A stretch of DNA of 64,000 nt from Elioraea rosea (GCF_007644105.1 NZ_VFAC01000013.1:1-64000); one strand, 5' to 3'; counted from the stretch's first letter, positions 7,961-18,506 are shown. Numbers and translations are program-made. Notes: generated by a model from the letters alone, not told the origin.

Positions 7961-8401
7961 TTGCCGACAGAGGCTAGTCATCCGCCCCCCGAAGGGCAAT
8001 CGACGAGGCCCGCGCTTCCCCCCGCCGTGATCGTGCGGGGCCTGACGGACGCGCGGGCCGTGCTCGCGCTCGGGCGGCCCGCGCTTCTGCTCTCGCCCCC
8101 CGAGGCGGTGACGGTTCTCGGCCCGGCCTGGTGGGTGGCGATGGTTGCTGCGGCGCGCGAGGACGGCGGAGCGGCGCCCGACATGCTCGATTGCGGCAGC
8201 CTGGCCGGCCGCGCGCAGGAGGCGCTGGCGCTCGGCGCTGGCGGGATCGTGTTCTCGGGCGAGGCGGGCCAGGCGGCGGCGCTGGCCTCGATCGCCGCCG
8301 CTCGCGGAGCGCTGTTCCTGCGGTTTCCCCCGCCCGCGCTCGACATGGGCGCGTATGGCGCAGAGCGGCGTCTCGCCCAGTGGCTGGCGCCCCCGGAGTG
8401 A
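7961..8401 (+). CDS. Conserved hypothetical protein upstream of the aldolase gene
   Basis: Up to 146 residues; I do not recognise the family. The open frame begins at a TTG (7961), but the first 20 residues are Pro-rich and a GTG at 8027 (IVRGLTDARAVLALG...) may be the real start. The remainder alternates short strands and helices (PALLLSPPEAVTVLGPAWWVAMV, DMLDCGSLAGRAQEALALGAGGIVFSG, ALFLRFPPPALDMGAYG), compatible with a small alpha/beta fold. It ends 64 bp before class I aldolase on the same strand. No signal peptide or membrane helix. No function is offered. Confidence 0.6.
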   Translation: MPTEASHPPPEGQSTRPALPPAVIVRGLTDARAVLALGRPALLLSPPEAVTVLGPAWWVAMVAAAREDGGAAPDMLDCGSLAGRAQEALALGAGGIVFSGEAGQAAALASIAAARGALFLRFPPPALDMGAYGAERRLAQWLAPPE

Positions 8402-8465
8402 CTTTCCGGCGGGTTTCGTCTACGGAACCGCCGCCATAGAGATCGAGACGGAGGACAGAGGCCCC

Positions 8466-9386
8466 ATGCGCATCACCCGCCGCGTCAAGGAGATCCTCTC
8501 GCACTACGAGAGCGACAATCCCGGTACGAAGGCCAACCTTGCCCGCATCCTGATGGAGGGCAAGCTCGGCGGCACGGGCAAGCTCGTCATCCTGCCGGTG
8601 GACCAGGGCTTCGAGCATGGCCCCGCGCGCAGCTTCGCGCCGAACCCCGCGGCCTATGACCCGCACTACCACTTCCAGCTCGCGATCGACGCCGGCCTCT
8701 CGGCCTACGCCGCCCCGCTCGGCATGATCGAGGCCGGGGCCGGCACCTTCGCCGGCGCGATCCCGACGATCCTGAAGGTCAACAGCTCCAACAGCCTCTC
8801 CACCATCAAGGACCAGGCCGTCACCGGCAGCGTCGGCGATGCGCTGCGGCTGGGCTGCGCCGCGATCGGCTTCACCATCTATCCGGGCTCGGAGGAGCAG
8901 TTCGGCATGATGGAGGAGCTGCGCGAGCTCGCCGAGGAGGCGAAGAGCGTCGGCCTCGCCGTGGTGGTCTGGTCGTATCCGCGCGGGCCGATGCTCGACA
9001 AGGTCGGCGAGACGGCGTTCGACATCTGCGCCTATGCCGCCCATATGGCCGCGCTGATGGGCGCGCACATCATCAAGGTGAAGCCGCCGATGGAGCCGCT
9101 GTCGCTCGAGGCGGCGAAGAAGGTCTACGAGAAGGAGAAGATCGACGGCTCGACGATGGCCAAGCGGGTCGAGCACGTCGTGCAGTCCTGCTTCGCGGGC
9201 AAGCGCATCGTGGTGTTCTCGGGCGGCGAGGCGAAGGACCTCGAGGGCATCTACGCAGAGACGCGCGCGATCCGCGATGGCGGCGCCAACGGCTCGATCA
9301 TCGGCCGCAACACCTTCCAGCGGCCGCGCGAGAAGGCGCTCGAGATGCTCGGCAAGATCATCGAGATCTACCAGGGCAAGTTCTGA
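8466..9386 (+). CDS. Class I fructose-bisphosphate aldolase (DhnA/FbaB family)
   Basis: 306 residues. Reversible cleavage of fructose 1,6-bisphosphate to DHAP and glyceraldehyde 3-phosphate via a Schiff base. The DhnA-type TIM barrel shows KLVILPVDQGFEHGP, FAGAIPTILKVNSSNSL, GFTIYPGSEEQ, VVVWSYPRGP, the probable Schiff-base lysine in HIIKVKPP, and phosphate-binding RIVVFSGGEAKDLEG and GGANGSIIGRNTFQRP near the C-terminus. The ATG at 8466 fits the family N-terminus; upstream in-frame sequence is non-homologous. The thiE-like gene starts three bases after its stop, so they are probably cotranscribed. Confidence 0.96.
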   Translation: MRITRRVKEILSHYESDNPGTKANLARILMEGKLGGTGKLVILPVDQGFEHGPARSFAPNPAAYDPHYHFQLAIDAGLSAYAAPLGMIEAGAGTFAGAIPTILKVNSSNSLSTIKDQAVTGSVGDALRLGCAAIGFTIYPGSEEQFGMMEELRELAEEAKSVGLAVVVWSYPRGPMLDKVGETAFDICAYAAHMAALMGAHIIKVKPPMEPLSLEAAKKVYEKEKIDGSTMAKRVEHVVQSCFAGKRIVVFSGGEAKDLEGIYAETRAIRDGGANGSIIGRNTFQRPREKALEMLGKIIEIYQGKF

Positions 9387-9389
9387 GCC

Positions 9390-10058
9390 TTGGCCACACC
9401 AGTCCAGACGGCGCGTGAGAAGGGGCGGCAGGAGAAATCCTGCCGCCTCTATCTCATCACGCCTCCGCGCTTCGAGATCGCGCCGTTCCGCGACGAGCTC
9501 GCCCGCGCCCTCGATGCGGGCGACGTCGCCGCCGTGCAGCTTCGCCTCAAGGGAACCGACGACGACACGATCCGCCGCGCGGCCGAGGTGCTTCGCGTCG
9601 TGGCGCAGGACAGGGGCGTCGCCTTCCTGATGAACGATCGCGCGGACCTCGCCGTGGAGACGGGGTGCGACGGCGCCCATGTCGGCCGCGAGGATGGCGA
9701 CCTTGCCGCGGCGCGCAGGCTGCTCGGCCCTGACCTGACGCTTGGCGCGACCTGCCATGACAGCCGGCACCTGGCGATGGAAGCGGCAGAGGCGGGGGCG
9801 GACTATGTGGCCTTCGGCGCGTTCTTCCCCACCGGCACGAAGGAGACGAAGCACCGCCCCGACCCGGAGATCCTCACCCTCTGGTCGGAGGTGACGGAGA
9901 TCCCCTGCGTGGCGATCGGCGGCATCACGGCGGAGAACTGCGCGCCGCTCGTGCGGGCGGGTGCCGATTTCCTCGCCGTCATCTCCGCTGTGTGGAACCA
10001 TCCCGACGGCCCGGCCGCGGGCGTCAGGGCCATGAACGAGGCGATCGGAGCCGCATGA
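9390..10058 (+). CDS. thiE: Thiamine phosphate synthase (ThiE-like)
   Basis: 222 residues. Joins HMP-pyrophosphate and the thiazole phosphate to make thiamine phosphate, or is a close TIM-barrel relative. Seen: [19 protein letters not shown] (the family usually has QLR-x-K), [39 protein letters not shown] matching the G-x-x-FPT-x-TK phosphate loop, and [28 protein letters not shown]. The start is probably a TTG at 9390, three bases after the aldolase stop. No other thiamine genes are in the window, so the paralogue status is unclear. It overlaps the next gene by four bases. Confidence 0.85.
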   Translation: MATPVQTAREKGRQEKSCRLYLITPPRFEIAPFRDELARALDAGDVAAVQLRLKGTDDDTIRRAAEVLRVVAQDRGVAFLMNDRADLAVETGCDGAHVGREDGDLAAARRLLGPDLTLGATCHDSRHLAMEAAEAGADYVAFGAFFPTGTKETKHRPDPEILTLWSEVTEIPCVAIGGITAENCAPLVRAGADFLAVISAVWNHPDGPAAGVRAMNEAIGAA

Positions 10059-10600
10059 GAGTTCTCGCAGCCGCCTTCCTTCTCGCGGCCCTTCCCGCCT
10101 CGGCCCAGACACTGCGCGACGGCGCCTCGGGCCTCGCGATCACGGCGCCGCAAGGCTATGCCGCGACCGCCTCCCCGCCATCCGACCCCGCAGCCCCGGG
10201 CCGGGCCGTGTTCGACATACGCCGTCCGGGCGAGTCCGACACGGGATGCAGGATCGCGGTGAACGCCGCGCCGGCGAATGCTCTGTTGAGCCAGGAGCAG
10301 CTCAACCTTCGCGTCGCCGCGCCGCAGTACCAGCAGGCGATGATCGGCCAGCTCTCGCAGGTCTATCAGCTGCTATCCGTCAGCCCCGTGCTCCAGGGCA
10401 ACGTGATCGGCCTCGCCGTGATCGGGGACTTCCTGCCACGGCCGGGGATGCCAGAGCGTGCGATGGACGTACGAACGCTCCTGATCTTCTTCGATACGCC
10501 GATCCAGCGCGTGACCTTCACCTGCATCGCAGAGCGCGAGGAGTTCCAGAACAGGCTGCCGGAGTTCGAGGCCGTCGCCCGCGGCCTGGAGATGCCGTGA
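10055..10600 (+). CDS. Exported protein of unknown function, paralogue 1
   Basis: 181 residues with a clear Sec signal peptide ([18 protein letters not shown], cleavage after ASA). The mature part is about 163 residues, without membrane segments, with two conserved cysteines (DTGCR and TFTCIAERE) that could form a disulfide. It is homologous along its whole length to the next gene: [53 protein letters not shown]. The ATG overlaps the thiE-like stop (ATGA), indicating translational coupling. I do not recognise a named family and give no function. Confidence 0.75.
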   Translation: MRVLAAAFLLAALPASAQTLRDGASGLAITAPQGYAATASPPSDPAAPGRAVFDIRRPGESDTGCRIAVNAAPANALLSQEQLNLRVAAPQYQQAMIGQLSQVYQLLSVSPVLQGNVIGLAVIGDFLPRPGMPERAMDVRTLLIFFDTPIQRVTFTCIAEREEFQNRLPEFEAVARGLEMP

Positions 10601-11148
10601 ACCGCAGCGCGGCCGGCCTGGCGGCGGCCTTCCTCACGCTCGCGCTTCCCGCAGCGGCGCAAACCGTCCGCGACGAGGCGACCGGCGTTTCCGTCACGCC
10701 CCCGGCCGGCTACACGGCGACCCTCGTGCCGCCGCAGCCCGGCCCGCGCCGTTCGGTGTTCGACATCCGCGGCCCGGGCGACACCGACACAGGCTGCCGC
10801 GTCACCGCGACGCCCTCCTCGCAATATGCCGGGCTGACGCAGGAACAGATCAACGACCGCAACACCCACCCGACGCATCTCGACCTCGTCGAGGCATCGC
10901 TGGGCGGGCTCTACGAGGTGCGCGAGCTCGGCTCGGTGGGGCTCGGGGCGATCGCCGGCATCGCCGCGGTGCTCGACAGCAAGCCGCGGCCGGATCTGCC
11001 TGCCCGGGCGCTCGAGATCCGCGCCCTTCTCGTCATGATCGAGACGCCGCGGCTTCGCGTCACGCTCCGCTGCATCGCGGAGAAGGCGGAGTTCCAGGCC
11101 CGCCGGCTTGAATTCCGCGGGGTGTTCGAGGGGATCGCCCTGCCCTGA
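10597..11148 (+). CDS. Exported protein of unknown function, paralogue 2
   Basis: 183 residues from a GTG at 10597 that overlaps the stop of paralogue 1. Signal peptide [22 protein letters not shown]. The mature domain repeats the pattern of its neighbour: ATGVSVTPPAGYTATL, SVFDIRGPGDTDTGCR, LTQEQINDRN, MIETPRLRVTLRCIAEKAEFQ. Both cysteines are kept. The two genes are a tandem duplication that has diverged substantially. It ends four bases before the convergent alaS gene. Periplasmic location is inferred from the signal; function is unknown. Confidence 0.75.
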   Translation: MNRSAAGLAAAFLTLALPAAAQTVRDEATGVSVTPPAGYTATLVPPQPGPRRSVFDIRGPGDTDTGCRVTATPSSQYAGLTQEQINDRNTHPTHLDLVEASLGGLYEVRELGSVGLGAIAGIAAVLDSKPRPDLPARALEIRALLVMIETPRLRVTLRCIAEKAEFQARRLEFRGVFEGIALP

Positions 11149-11151
11149 CCC

Positions 11152-13803
11152 TCACGCGGCGAGCGCACCGCGCACCGCGGCGAGCGCATCCTCGGCCTTC
11201 GCCGCATCCGGCCCGCCTGCCTGCGCCATGTCGGCCCGCCCCCCGCCGCCCTTGCCGCCCACCGCCGCCGAGGCGGCCTGGACGAGCGTGACGGCGCTGA
11301 ACCGCGCGGTCAGGTCCGGCGAGACGGAGACGACGATCGAGGCCTTGCCGTCCATCGGCGAGACGAGCGCGACGACGCCCGAGCCCATGCCCTTGCGGAT
11401 CTCGTCCGCCAGGCTCTTGAGGTCGCGCGCCGGTACCTCGACGACGCGGCCGGCGAACTTCACCCCCGACACCTCCTCGAAGGCGGGCGCAGCACCCGCG
11501 CCGCCGGTGGCGAGCTTCTTCCTGAGCTCCGACACCTCGCGCTCGAGCCTCCGCCGTTCCTCGACCAGCGCCTCGATGCGCGCGGGCACCTCCGCCGGCG
11601 GCGCCTTCAGCGCGGCTGCGGCGAGGGCGAGGTTCTTCTCCGTCTCGCCGATATAGGCCAGCGCCGTCGCGCCCGTGACGGCCTCGACGCGCCGCACGCC
11701 TGCGCTGACGGCACCCTCGCCGATGATCTTGAAGAGGCCGATATCGCCCGTCGCGCGAACATGCGTGCCGCCGCAGAGCTCGACCGAGTAGAGCCCCGCG
11801 CGCTCAGTGGCGTCGGGGTCGGCGCCCATCGAGACGACGCGCACCTCGTCGCCATACTTCTCGCCGAATAGCGCCATCGCGCCCTGCTTCACCGCCTCGT
11901 CGGGCGTCATCAGCCGCGTGACGACGGGCGCGTTCTCGCGCACCCGCGCGTTCACCTCCGCCTCGACCCAGGCGATGTCGGCCGGTTCCATTGGCTTGGG
12001 ATGGCTCACGTCGAATCGCAGTCGCTCGGGCGCGACGAGCGAACCCTTCTGCGCGACATGGCCGCCGAGCCTGCGTCGGAGGGCCTCGTGCAGGAGATGC
12101 GTCGCAGAATGATGCGCGCGGATGGCGGAACGGCGGGCGCCGTCCACCGTCGTGATCACAGCATCGCCGAGCTTCACCACGCCCTGCTCGACGGTGCCGA
12201 GATGCACGAAGAGGTCGCCGAGCTTCTTCTGGGTGTCGCGGATGGCGATGACGAGCCCGTCGCCGGTGCTGATCGTTCCGGCATCGCCGACCTGGCCACC
12301 GCTCTCGCCGTAGAACGGCGTCTGGTTCAGGATGATCGCAACCTCGTCGCCGCCGCGCGCCTCGGCCACCGGGGCGCCGTTGACGACGATCGCCCGCACC
12401 TCGCCTTCGGCAGCCTCGGCCGTGTAGCCGAGGAACTCGGTCGCGCCGGCCTTCTCGCGAAGGTCGAACCACACCGCCTCGGTCGCCGCTTCGCCGGAGC
12501 CGGCCCACGCGGCGCGGGCGCGGGCACGCTGCTCCTCCATCGCCGTCTCGAAGCCGGCGACGTCGACGCCGCGCTTCTCCGCCTTCAGCGCGTCCTGCGT
12601 CAGGTCGAGCGGAAAACCGAACGTGTCGTAGAGCTTGAAGGCGACGGGGCCGGGCAGCGGCACGCCGGCGCCGAGCTTCCCCGTCTCCTCGGCGAGCAGG
12701 GAGAGGCCGCGCTCGAGCATTGCGCGGAAGCGCGTCTCCTCCGTCCTCAGCGTCTCGGTGATCAGCGCCTCGGCGCGGCCGAGCTCGGGGTAGGCGACGC
12801 CCATCTGGCGGATCAGCGCGGGCACGAGCCGGTACAGCACAGGCTCGGTCGCGCCCATCAGGTGCGCATGCCGCATCGCGCGCCGCATGATCCGGCGCAG
12901 CACGTAGCCGCGCCCTTCGTTCGAGGGCAGCACGCCGTCGGCCACGAGGAAGCAGGAGGAGCGGAGATGATCGGCCACCACGCGGTGGCTGACGCGGTGC
13001 GGCCCGTCCGGGTCGGTGCGCGTCGCCTCGGCCGAGGCGAGAATGAGCGCGCGCAGCGTGTCGGTGTCGTAGTTGTCGTGCTTGCCCTGCAGGATGGCGG
13101 CGAGCCGCTCGAGCCCCATGCCGGTGTCGATCGAGGGCTTGGGCAGCTCGATCCGCCGCCCGTCGGGCAGCGCCTCGTACTGCATGAAGACGAGGTTCCA
13201 GATCTCGATGAACCGGTCGCCGTCCGCGTCCTCCGAGCCTGGCGGGCCGCCGGCGATGGAGGGTCCGTGGTCGTAGAAGATCTCCGAGCACGGGCCGCAG
13301 GGGCCGGTGTCGCCCATTGCCCAGAAATTGTCAGAGGTGGCGATGCGGATGATGCGCTCGTCGGGCAGCCCGGCAATCTCCTTCCAGAGGGCGGCGGCGT
13401 CATCGTCCTCGTGGTAGACGGTGACGAGAAGCTTCTCCTTCGCGAGCCCGTAATCCCTGGTGATCAGCTCCCAGGCGAGCGCGATGGCGCGCTCCTTGAA
13501 GTAGTCGCCGAAGGAGAAATTCCCCAGCATCTCGAAGAAGGTGTGGTGGCGGGCGGTGAAGCCTACGTTCTCGAGGTCGTTGTGCTTGCCCCCGGCGCGG
13601 ACGCATTTCTGCGAGGTCGCCGCGCGCACATAGGGCCGGTGCTCGAGCCCTGTGAAGACGTTCTTGAATTGCACCATGCCGGCGTTCGTGAACATCAGCG
13701 TCGGGTCGTTGCGCGGTACGAGAGGGGAGCTTTCGACCACCTGGTGCTCGTTGCGCGCGAAGAAGTCGAGGAAGGTGGCGCGGATGTCGTTCGAGGAGGG
13801 CAT
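11152..13803 (-). CDS. alaS: Alanyl-tRNA synthetase
   Basis: 883 residues, full length. Class II synthetase charging tRNA-Ala, with an editing domain. Visible: N-terminal catalytic core starting [49 protein letters not shown], tRNA-recognition helices, the editing-site zinc motifs [12 protein letters not shown] (HxxxH) and [16 protein letters not shown] (CxxxH), and the C-terminal C-Ala domain ([36 protein letters not shown]-like) that bridges the body and tRNA elbow. It is convergent with the exported-protein pair, four bases apart. recA lies about 3 kb away beyond the lipid operon and map. Confidence 0.98.
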   Translation of the reverse strand: MPSSNDIRATFLDFFARNEHQVVESSPLVPRNDPTLMFTNAGMVQFKNVFTGLEHRPYVRAATSQKCVRAGGKHNDLENVGFTARHHTFFEMLGNFSFGDYFKERAIALAWELITRDYGLAKEKLLVTVYHEDDDAAALWKEIAGLPDERIIRIATSDNFWAMGDTGPCGPCSEIFYDHGPSIAGGPPGSEDADGDRFIEIWNLVFMQYEALPDGRRIELPKPSIDTGMGLERLAAILQGKHDNYDTDTLRALILASAEATRTDPDGPHRVSHRVVADHLRSSCFLVADGVLPSNEGRGYVLRRIMRRAMRHAHLMGATEPVLYRLVPALIRQMGVAYPELGRAEALITETLRTEETRFRAMLERGLSLLAEETGKLGAGVPLPGPVAFKLYDTFGFPLDLTQDALKAEKRGVDVAGFETAMEEQRARARAAWAGSGEAATEAVWFDLREKAGATEFLGYTAEAAEGEVRAIVVNGAPVAEARGGDEVAIILNQTPFYGESGGQVGDAGTISTGDGLVIAIRDTQKKLGDLFVHLGTVEQGVVKLGDAVITTVDGARRSAIRAHHSATHLLHEALRRRLGGHVAQKGSLVAPERLRFDVSHPKPMEPADIAWVEAEVNARVRENAPVVTRLMTPDEAVKQGAMALFGEKYGDEVRVVSMGADPDATERAGLYSVELCGGTHVRATGDIGLFKIIGEGAVSAGVRRVEAVTGATALAYIGETEKNLALAAAALKAPPAEVPARIEALVEERRRLEREVSELRKKLATGGAGAAPAFEEVSGVKFAGRVVEVPARDLKSLADEIRKGMGSGVVALVSPMDGKASIVVSVSPDLTARFSAVTLVQAASAAVGGKGGGGRADMAQAGGPDAAKAEDALAAVRGALAA

Positions 13804-13930
13804 GGGTGTACCGGGTTCCGTTTCCTGGCCCCTCGGGGCCTGTCGCGTGCTGCGTATCTAGCGGGGGCTGCGCGGTTTTCCTAGGCACCGCCGCGTCCGG
13901 TGCCCGCGATCGGGCGGCCAGCGGCGCTCC

Positions 13931-13969
13931 CGGCCCCTGCCCATGGTCCCTGCCCACGGTCCCTGCCCA
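13931..13969 (+). repeat. Three tandem copies of a 13-bp unit
   Basis: Units at 13931-13943, 13944-13956 and 13957-13969 share the core GGTCCCTGCCCA (the first unit has GGCCCCTGCCCA). They lie in the 226-bp space between the divergent alaS and CDP-alcohol phosphotransferase genes. No gene is seen in this space. The repeats could be a slippage-prone minisatellite or binding-site array for promoters on either side; the sequence does not say which. Confidence 0.8.
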
Positions 13970-14029
13970 GGTATCCGTTGTATGCGGCACGGACGTCTCG
14001 ATGAAACATTTGGCAGCCATGGTGCGCCG

Positions 14030-14674
14030 ATGCAGAACGAAGCCGACCGCCGCCCCATCGCAGCGCGCAGCCTCGCCCTCACCCAGCGCATCGCCGCCGG
14101 GCTCGTCGCGCGCGGGGCATCGCCGAACGGGATTTCCCTCGCCGGCATGGCCGCGGGGCTGGGCGCCGGCCTTGCCCTCGCGGCGACCGCCTGGCGGCCG
14201 GACTGGGCCGGCCCCCTCTGGGTCGCAGGCGCGCTGCTCGTGCAACTGAGGCTTGCCGCCAATCTCTTCGACGGCATGGTGGCGGTCGGGCGAGGCATCG
14301 CATCGGCGAGGGGGGAGCTGTTCAACGTGGTGCCGGATCGCATCTCCGACACGGCCGTCCTGGTCGGGCTCGGCGTGGCGGCCGACGATGTCGCCTTCGG
14401 CCTTGCCGCAGCCCTGGCGGCAATGATGACGGCCTATGTGCGCACCGCGGCCCGGGCTGCCGGAGCACCTTCGGACTTCTCGGGGCCGATGGCGAAGCAG
14501 CAGCGCATGGCCGTGGTGACGGCCCTTGCCCTGTGGTGCGGCCTTGCGCCCTCGGCATGGTCGCCGGACGCGTCGCTCGCCTGGGCGGCCCTGGTGCTGA
14601 TCGCGCTCGGCGCCCTCCTGACCGCCGGACGACGCCTCGTCCGCGCCGCCTCGGCGCTGGAGGCGTCGTCGTGA
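14030..14674 (+). CDS. Divergent CDP-alcohol phosphotransferase (YnbA-like)
   Basis: 214 residues, multi-pass membrane protein (about five hydrophobic segments). CDP-alcohol phosphotransferases move a phosphoalcohol from CDP-alcohol to an acceptor, using the motif D-x2-D-G-x2-A-R-x8-G-x3-D-x3-D. Here the block reads N78-LF-D81-G82-MV-A85-V86 ... G95-ELF-N99-VVP-D103. The first and third aspartates are Asn and the Arg is Val, so it is a non-canonical member. It starts at ATG 14030 and is coupled to a CdsA-like gene (GTG overlapping its stop) and then an acyltransferase. This layout recalls E. coli ynbAB. Product unknown. Confidence 0.8.
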   Translation: MQNEADRRPIAARSLALTQRIAAGLVARGASPNGISLAGMAAGLGAGLALAATAWRPDWAGPLWVAGALLVQLRLAANLFDGMVAVGRGIASARGELFNVVPDRISDTAVLVGLGVAADDVAFGLAAALAAMMTAYVRTAARAAGAPSDFSGPMAKQQRMAVVTALALWCGLAPSAWSPDASLAWAALVLIALGALLTAGRRLVRAASALEASS

Positions 14675-15648
14675 CGCTCGCGGCCGCCTTCGACCATCCG
14701 GTCACCGTCGGCATCGTCGGCGCGACCGCGGCCGCGCTCGCGGCCGCAGGCGCGACCATCGGTGCGATGACGCTCGCCGGGCGCGGCAGCCCGGAGCTGC
14801 GCCGGGAACTGTGGCTCAGGCTCGGTTCCTGGTGCGTCCTGCTGCCGCTGATGATGGGCCCGGTCCTGCTCGGGCGGGAGTGGGTGATCGGCGCCGTCAC
14901 GCTGCTCGGCCTCGCCTGCCTGCGCGAGTTCGACCGCGCCACCGGGCTGTTCCGCGAGCCGCTGACCGCCGCGCTCGTCGTCCTCGGCATCCTCGCCGTA
15001 AACTTCGCCGCGCTCGACCATTGGTACGGGTTCTTCGTCGCGCTTTGGCCGCTCACGGTCGGCGTCATCGGCGTCGGCACCATTCCGCTCGACCGCCCGG
15101 CAGGCTACGTCCAGCGCACGGCGCTCGGCCTCCTCGCCTACATGCTGTTCGGCGCAGGCCTCGCCCACCTCTCATTCATGGCGAACGATCCGGGGTACCG
15201 GCCGATCCTTCTCCTGCTGCTGATGACCGCGGCGCTTTCGGATGTCGCGGCGTTCACCTTCGGCAAGGTGATCGGCGGACCGAAGCTCCTGCCCGCGACG
15301 AGCCCCAACAAGTCCGTCTCCGGCGCCCTCGGGGCGCTTGCGGTGACGACGCTCCTCGTCGCGGGCATCTCGCGGTCGATCTTCGCCGGCACCGCGCTTG
15401 GGCAGCCCCATTGGCTGCTTGCGCTCGGGCTCGTCATCGGGGTCGCCGCGCAGGCGGGCGACCTGATGCTGTCCTCGATGAAGCGCGACATCGGCATCAA
15501 GGACATGGGAACGATCATCCCAGGACACGGGGGCGTGCTCGACCGGTTCAACTCGCTGCTGCTCGTGGCGCCGGCCGCCTTCCACATCATCGCCTACTTC
15601 GTCGGCTTCGGCCTCGGCGCACCGACGCGCCTGATCACGGGGGGATGA
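14671..15648 (+). CDS. Phosphatidate cytidylyltransferase (CdsA family)
   Basis: 325 residues. Makes CDP-diacylglycerol from phosphatidate and CTP, supplying phospholipid synthesis. About eight membrane segments. The C-terminal signature is exact: S-S-M-KRD-IGI-KD-MGTII-PGHGG-VLDR, around residues 270-292, with the Mg-binding and substrate residues. GTG 14671 overlaps the upstream stop, and its own stop overlaps the next ATG (ATGATG/TGA at 15645-15648), so three genes form a tightly coupled operon. Because it is paired with an unusual CDP-alcohol phosphotransferase, it may be a dedicated paralogue rather than the housekeeping CdsA; only a genome-wide count would tell. Confidence 0.92.
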   Translation: MTLAAAFDHPVTVGIVGATAAALAAAGATIGAMTLAGRGSPELRRELWLRLGSWCVLLPLMMGPVLLGREWVIGAVTLLGLACLREFDRATGLFREPLTAALVVLGILAVNFAALDHWYGFFVALWPLTVGVIGVGTIPLDRPAGYVQRTALGLLAYMLFGAGLAHLSFMANDPGYRPILLLLLMTAALSDVAAFTFGKVIGGPKLLPATSPNKSVSGALGALAVTTLLVAGISRSIFAGTALGQPHWLLALGLVIGVAAQAGDLMLSSMKRDIGIKDMGTIIPGHGGVLDRFNSLLLVAPAAFHIIAYFVGFGLGAPTRLITGG

Positions 15649-16352
15649 TGGAGTTCCATCTCCGCACGGCACGCGATCACGCGCTTGCCCCGGCAGCACG
15701 CCTCCAGAGCCTGTCGCGGGAACGGGGCCTGGGCAGCCTCGTGATCGGCGCCGCCTGGCGGGCGCTGCTTCGCGCCTATCTCGCGGCATTCCACCGATTG
15801 ACGGTGCAGGGCCGGGAAAACCTTCCGGCTCCACCCTTCGTCCTGATCGCCAACCACGCCAGTCACCTCGATGCGCTCTCGCTGTCGGCTGCCCTGCGCG
15901 GAGACGCGGCACGGCGGGCGCATGCTCTCGCGGCCGGTGACACCTTCTTCAGATCGCCCCTCGCATCCGCCTTCGCCGCCTACACGGTCAATGCGCTGCC
16001 GATATGGCGCAGGCGAACGCGGGCGGGCGAGATCGTAGCCCTGCGTGAGCGCCTGCTCGAGGATCGTCTTGTCTACATTCTCTTCCCCGAGGGAACGCGG
16101 TCGCGGAACGGGGTGATGGCGACGTTCCAGCCAGGAATCGGCGCCCTCGTCGCCGGGACGCCGGTACCGGTCGTTCCCTGCCGGCTCGATGGCGCTTTCG
16201 CCGCCTGGCCGACCCATCGGCGGCTGCCACGGCCCGGCCGGCTCCGGCTCACGATCGGCCCGTCGCTCACCTTCGACGCGGCGCCGTCATCGCGCGAGGG
16301 GTGGGAGGAGGTTGCGCGACGCTGCGAGGCCGCCGTCCGCTCCCTCGCCTGA
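15645..16352 (+). CDS. 1-acyl-glycerol-3-phosphate acyltransferase (PlsC family)
   Basis: 235 residues. Acylates lysophosphatidate or a related lysophospholipid at the inner membrane. Block I NHASHLD (H71 and D76 form the HX4D catalytic dyad) and block III FPEGTRS (147-153) are both present, plus a short hydrophobic patch near residues 33-50. The start ATG overlaps the CdsA-like stop by four bases. As third gene of the operon it could supply the phosphatidate that the second gene converts to CDP-diacylglycerol, giving the divergent phosphotransferase its substrate. That pathway logic is inference. Confidence 0.9.
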   Translation: MMEFHLRTARDHALAPAARLQSLSRERGLGSLVIGAAWRALLRAYLAAFHRLTVQGRENLPAPPFVLIANHASHLDALSLSAALRGDAARRAHALAAGDTFFRSPLASAFAAYTVNALPIWRRRTRAGEIVALRERLLEDRLVYILFPEGTRSRNGVMATFQPGIGALVAGTPVPVVPCRLDGAFAAWPTHRRLPRPGRLRLTIGPSLTFDAAPSSREGWEEVARRCEAAVRSLA

Positions 16353-16411
16353 GGCGAGGCACGGCCGCGCTTCCGCGACCGAGCCGTCACGCCGCTTCCC
16401 GAGCCCTGACC

Positions 16412-17161
16412 TCAGCGAGGCAGCGTCAGAACGATCGCGCCGTTTGCCGTCGCCACCACCGTGTGCTCGACCTGCGCCGCCCGGTGCGGCGCCGGCAGCG
16501 CCAGCGTCCAGCCATCGCCCGCCTCCTCGGCATGGCGGGCACCGGTCGAGACGAAGGGCTCGATGGTGAACACCATCCCTGAGCCGATGCGCCGGCGCTC
16601 GCGCGGCTCGTGCCAGGTCGGAATCGCCTCCGGGTCCTCGTGCAAAGCACGCCCCGTACCGTGGCTTGCGAGGTTGCGCACGAGACCGACGCGCCGGCGT
16701 CGCGCCTCGGCCTCCACCGCCGCACCGATTGCCCGCAATGGCGCGCCCGCGCGCACGGCCATCACCCCGGCCGTCGTCGCCGCATGCGCGGCAGCGATCA
16801 GAGCCCTGTCGGCAGGCCGGACCGGCGGAAGCGCGTAGGAGGCGCCCGTATCGGCGAAGAACCCACCCTTCTCGGCCGAGACGTCGATATTCACAAGGTC
16901 ACCCGGGCGCAGCCGCCGCTCGCCCGGCACGCCATGCGCGATGGCCGGCGCGACGCTGATGCAGGTCGCCCCTGGAAAGCCATACGCGAGAGCAGGGGCA
17001 GGCCGTGCGCCATGGCAGGCAAGCTCGGCCGCGCCGATCGCATCGAGCTCGCGCGTCGTCATCCCCGGCTCGAGCGAGACGGCCATCAGCCGGAGCGTGC
17101 GCGCGACGATCGCGCCGATCTCGCGCAGCGCCTCGAGCTCGTCGTCGGTGCCGACGGTCAC
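16412..17161 (-). CDS. map: Type I methionine aminopeptidase
   Basis: 249 residues from a GTG at 17161. Removes N-terminal Met from nascent proteins. The five metal ligands are visible: Asp in LVNIDVSAEKGG, Asp in FFADTGASY, His in ASHGTGRALHED, Glu in VFTIEPFVS, and Glu in QVEHTVVA. The start is set six bases after recA's stop (17167); the longer open frame upstream overlaps recA in another phase. The insert and loops are typical of type Ia/Ib enzymes. The protein is somewhat divergent (Arg/Ala-rich loop near residues 140-160), so it may be a second MetAP copy. Confidence 0.92.
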   Translation of the reverse strand: MTVGTDDELEALREIGAIVARTLRLMAVSLEPGMTTRELDAIGAAELACHGARPAPALAYGFPGATCISVAPAIAHGVPGERRLRPGDLVNIDVSAEKGGFFADTGASYALPPVRPADRALIAAAHAATTAGVMAVRAGAPLRAIGAAVEAEARRRRVGLVRNLASHGTGRALHEDPEAIPTWHEPRERRRIGSGMVFTIEPFVSTGARHAEEAGDGWTLALPAPHRAAQVEHTVVATANGAIVLTLPR

Positions 17162-17166
17162 GAGGC

Positions 17167-18201
<1,035 letters not shown>

Positions 18202-18317
18202 GTCGGGGGCCTCGTCTCGCTTCCGGTCTTTCGCCGCCAGGTTGCCGCACCCGGCCGATTCTCGCGCATTTCTAGCATACGGGGAGGCGAGCCGCCTAAC
18301 TCGGCCATCCGCCCCAT

Positions 18318-18332
18318 GTTCACTGTTCGTTC
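18318..18332 (+). promoter_or_regulatory. LexA (SOS) box, alphaproteobacterial type
   Basis: GTTCACTGTTCGTTC fits the direct-repeat site GTTC-N7-GTTC recognised by alphaproteobacterial LexA. It lies 117-131 bases before the recA start and 293 bases before the divergent helicase start. It is the expected control element for recA and could also act on the rightward gene. Confidence 0.85.
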
Positions 18333-18506
18333 GTACAGCGCGGCGCCGCGAAGCGAAAGCAATCGGAGGTTGATCCACCGCAATGCGCGCGGGGCGCCGG
18401 CGGCGTTCGATGGCGCAGTCGGGCTCCCGCACATCAGCCCGCGACGTTGCGGAACGGCTTGGCTATCCCCGCCACGCCGACGCGGCAGAAGAACAGACTG
18501 CCACTC

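Noticed and set aside
18333-18500. Possible small RNA or tRNA in the recA/helicase space
   Set aside because: I could not draw a cloverleaf or a known RNA motif; only the downstream hairpin is convincing.
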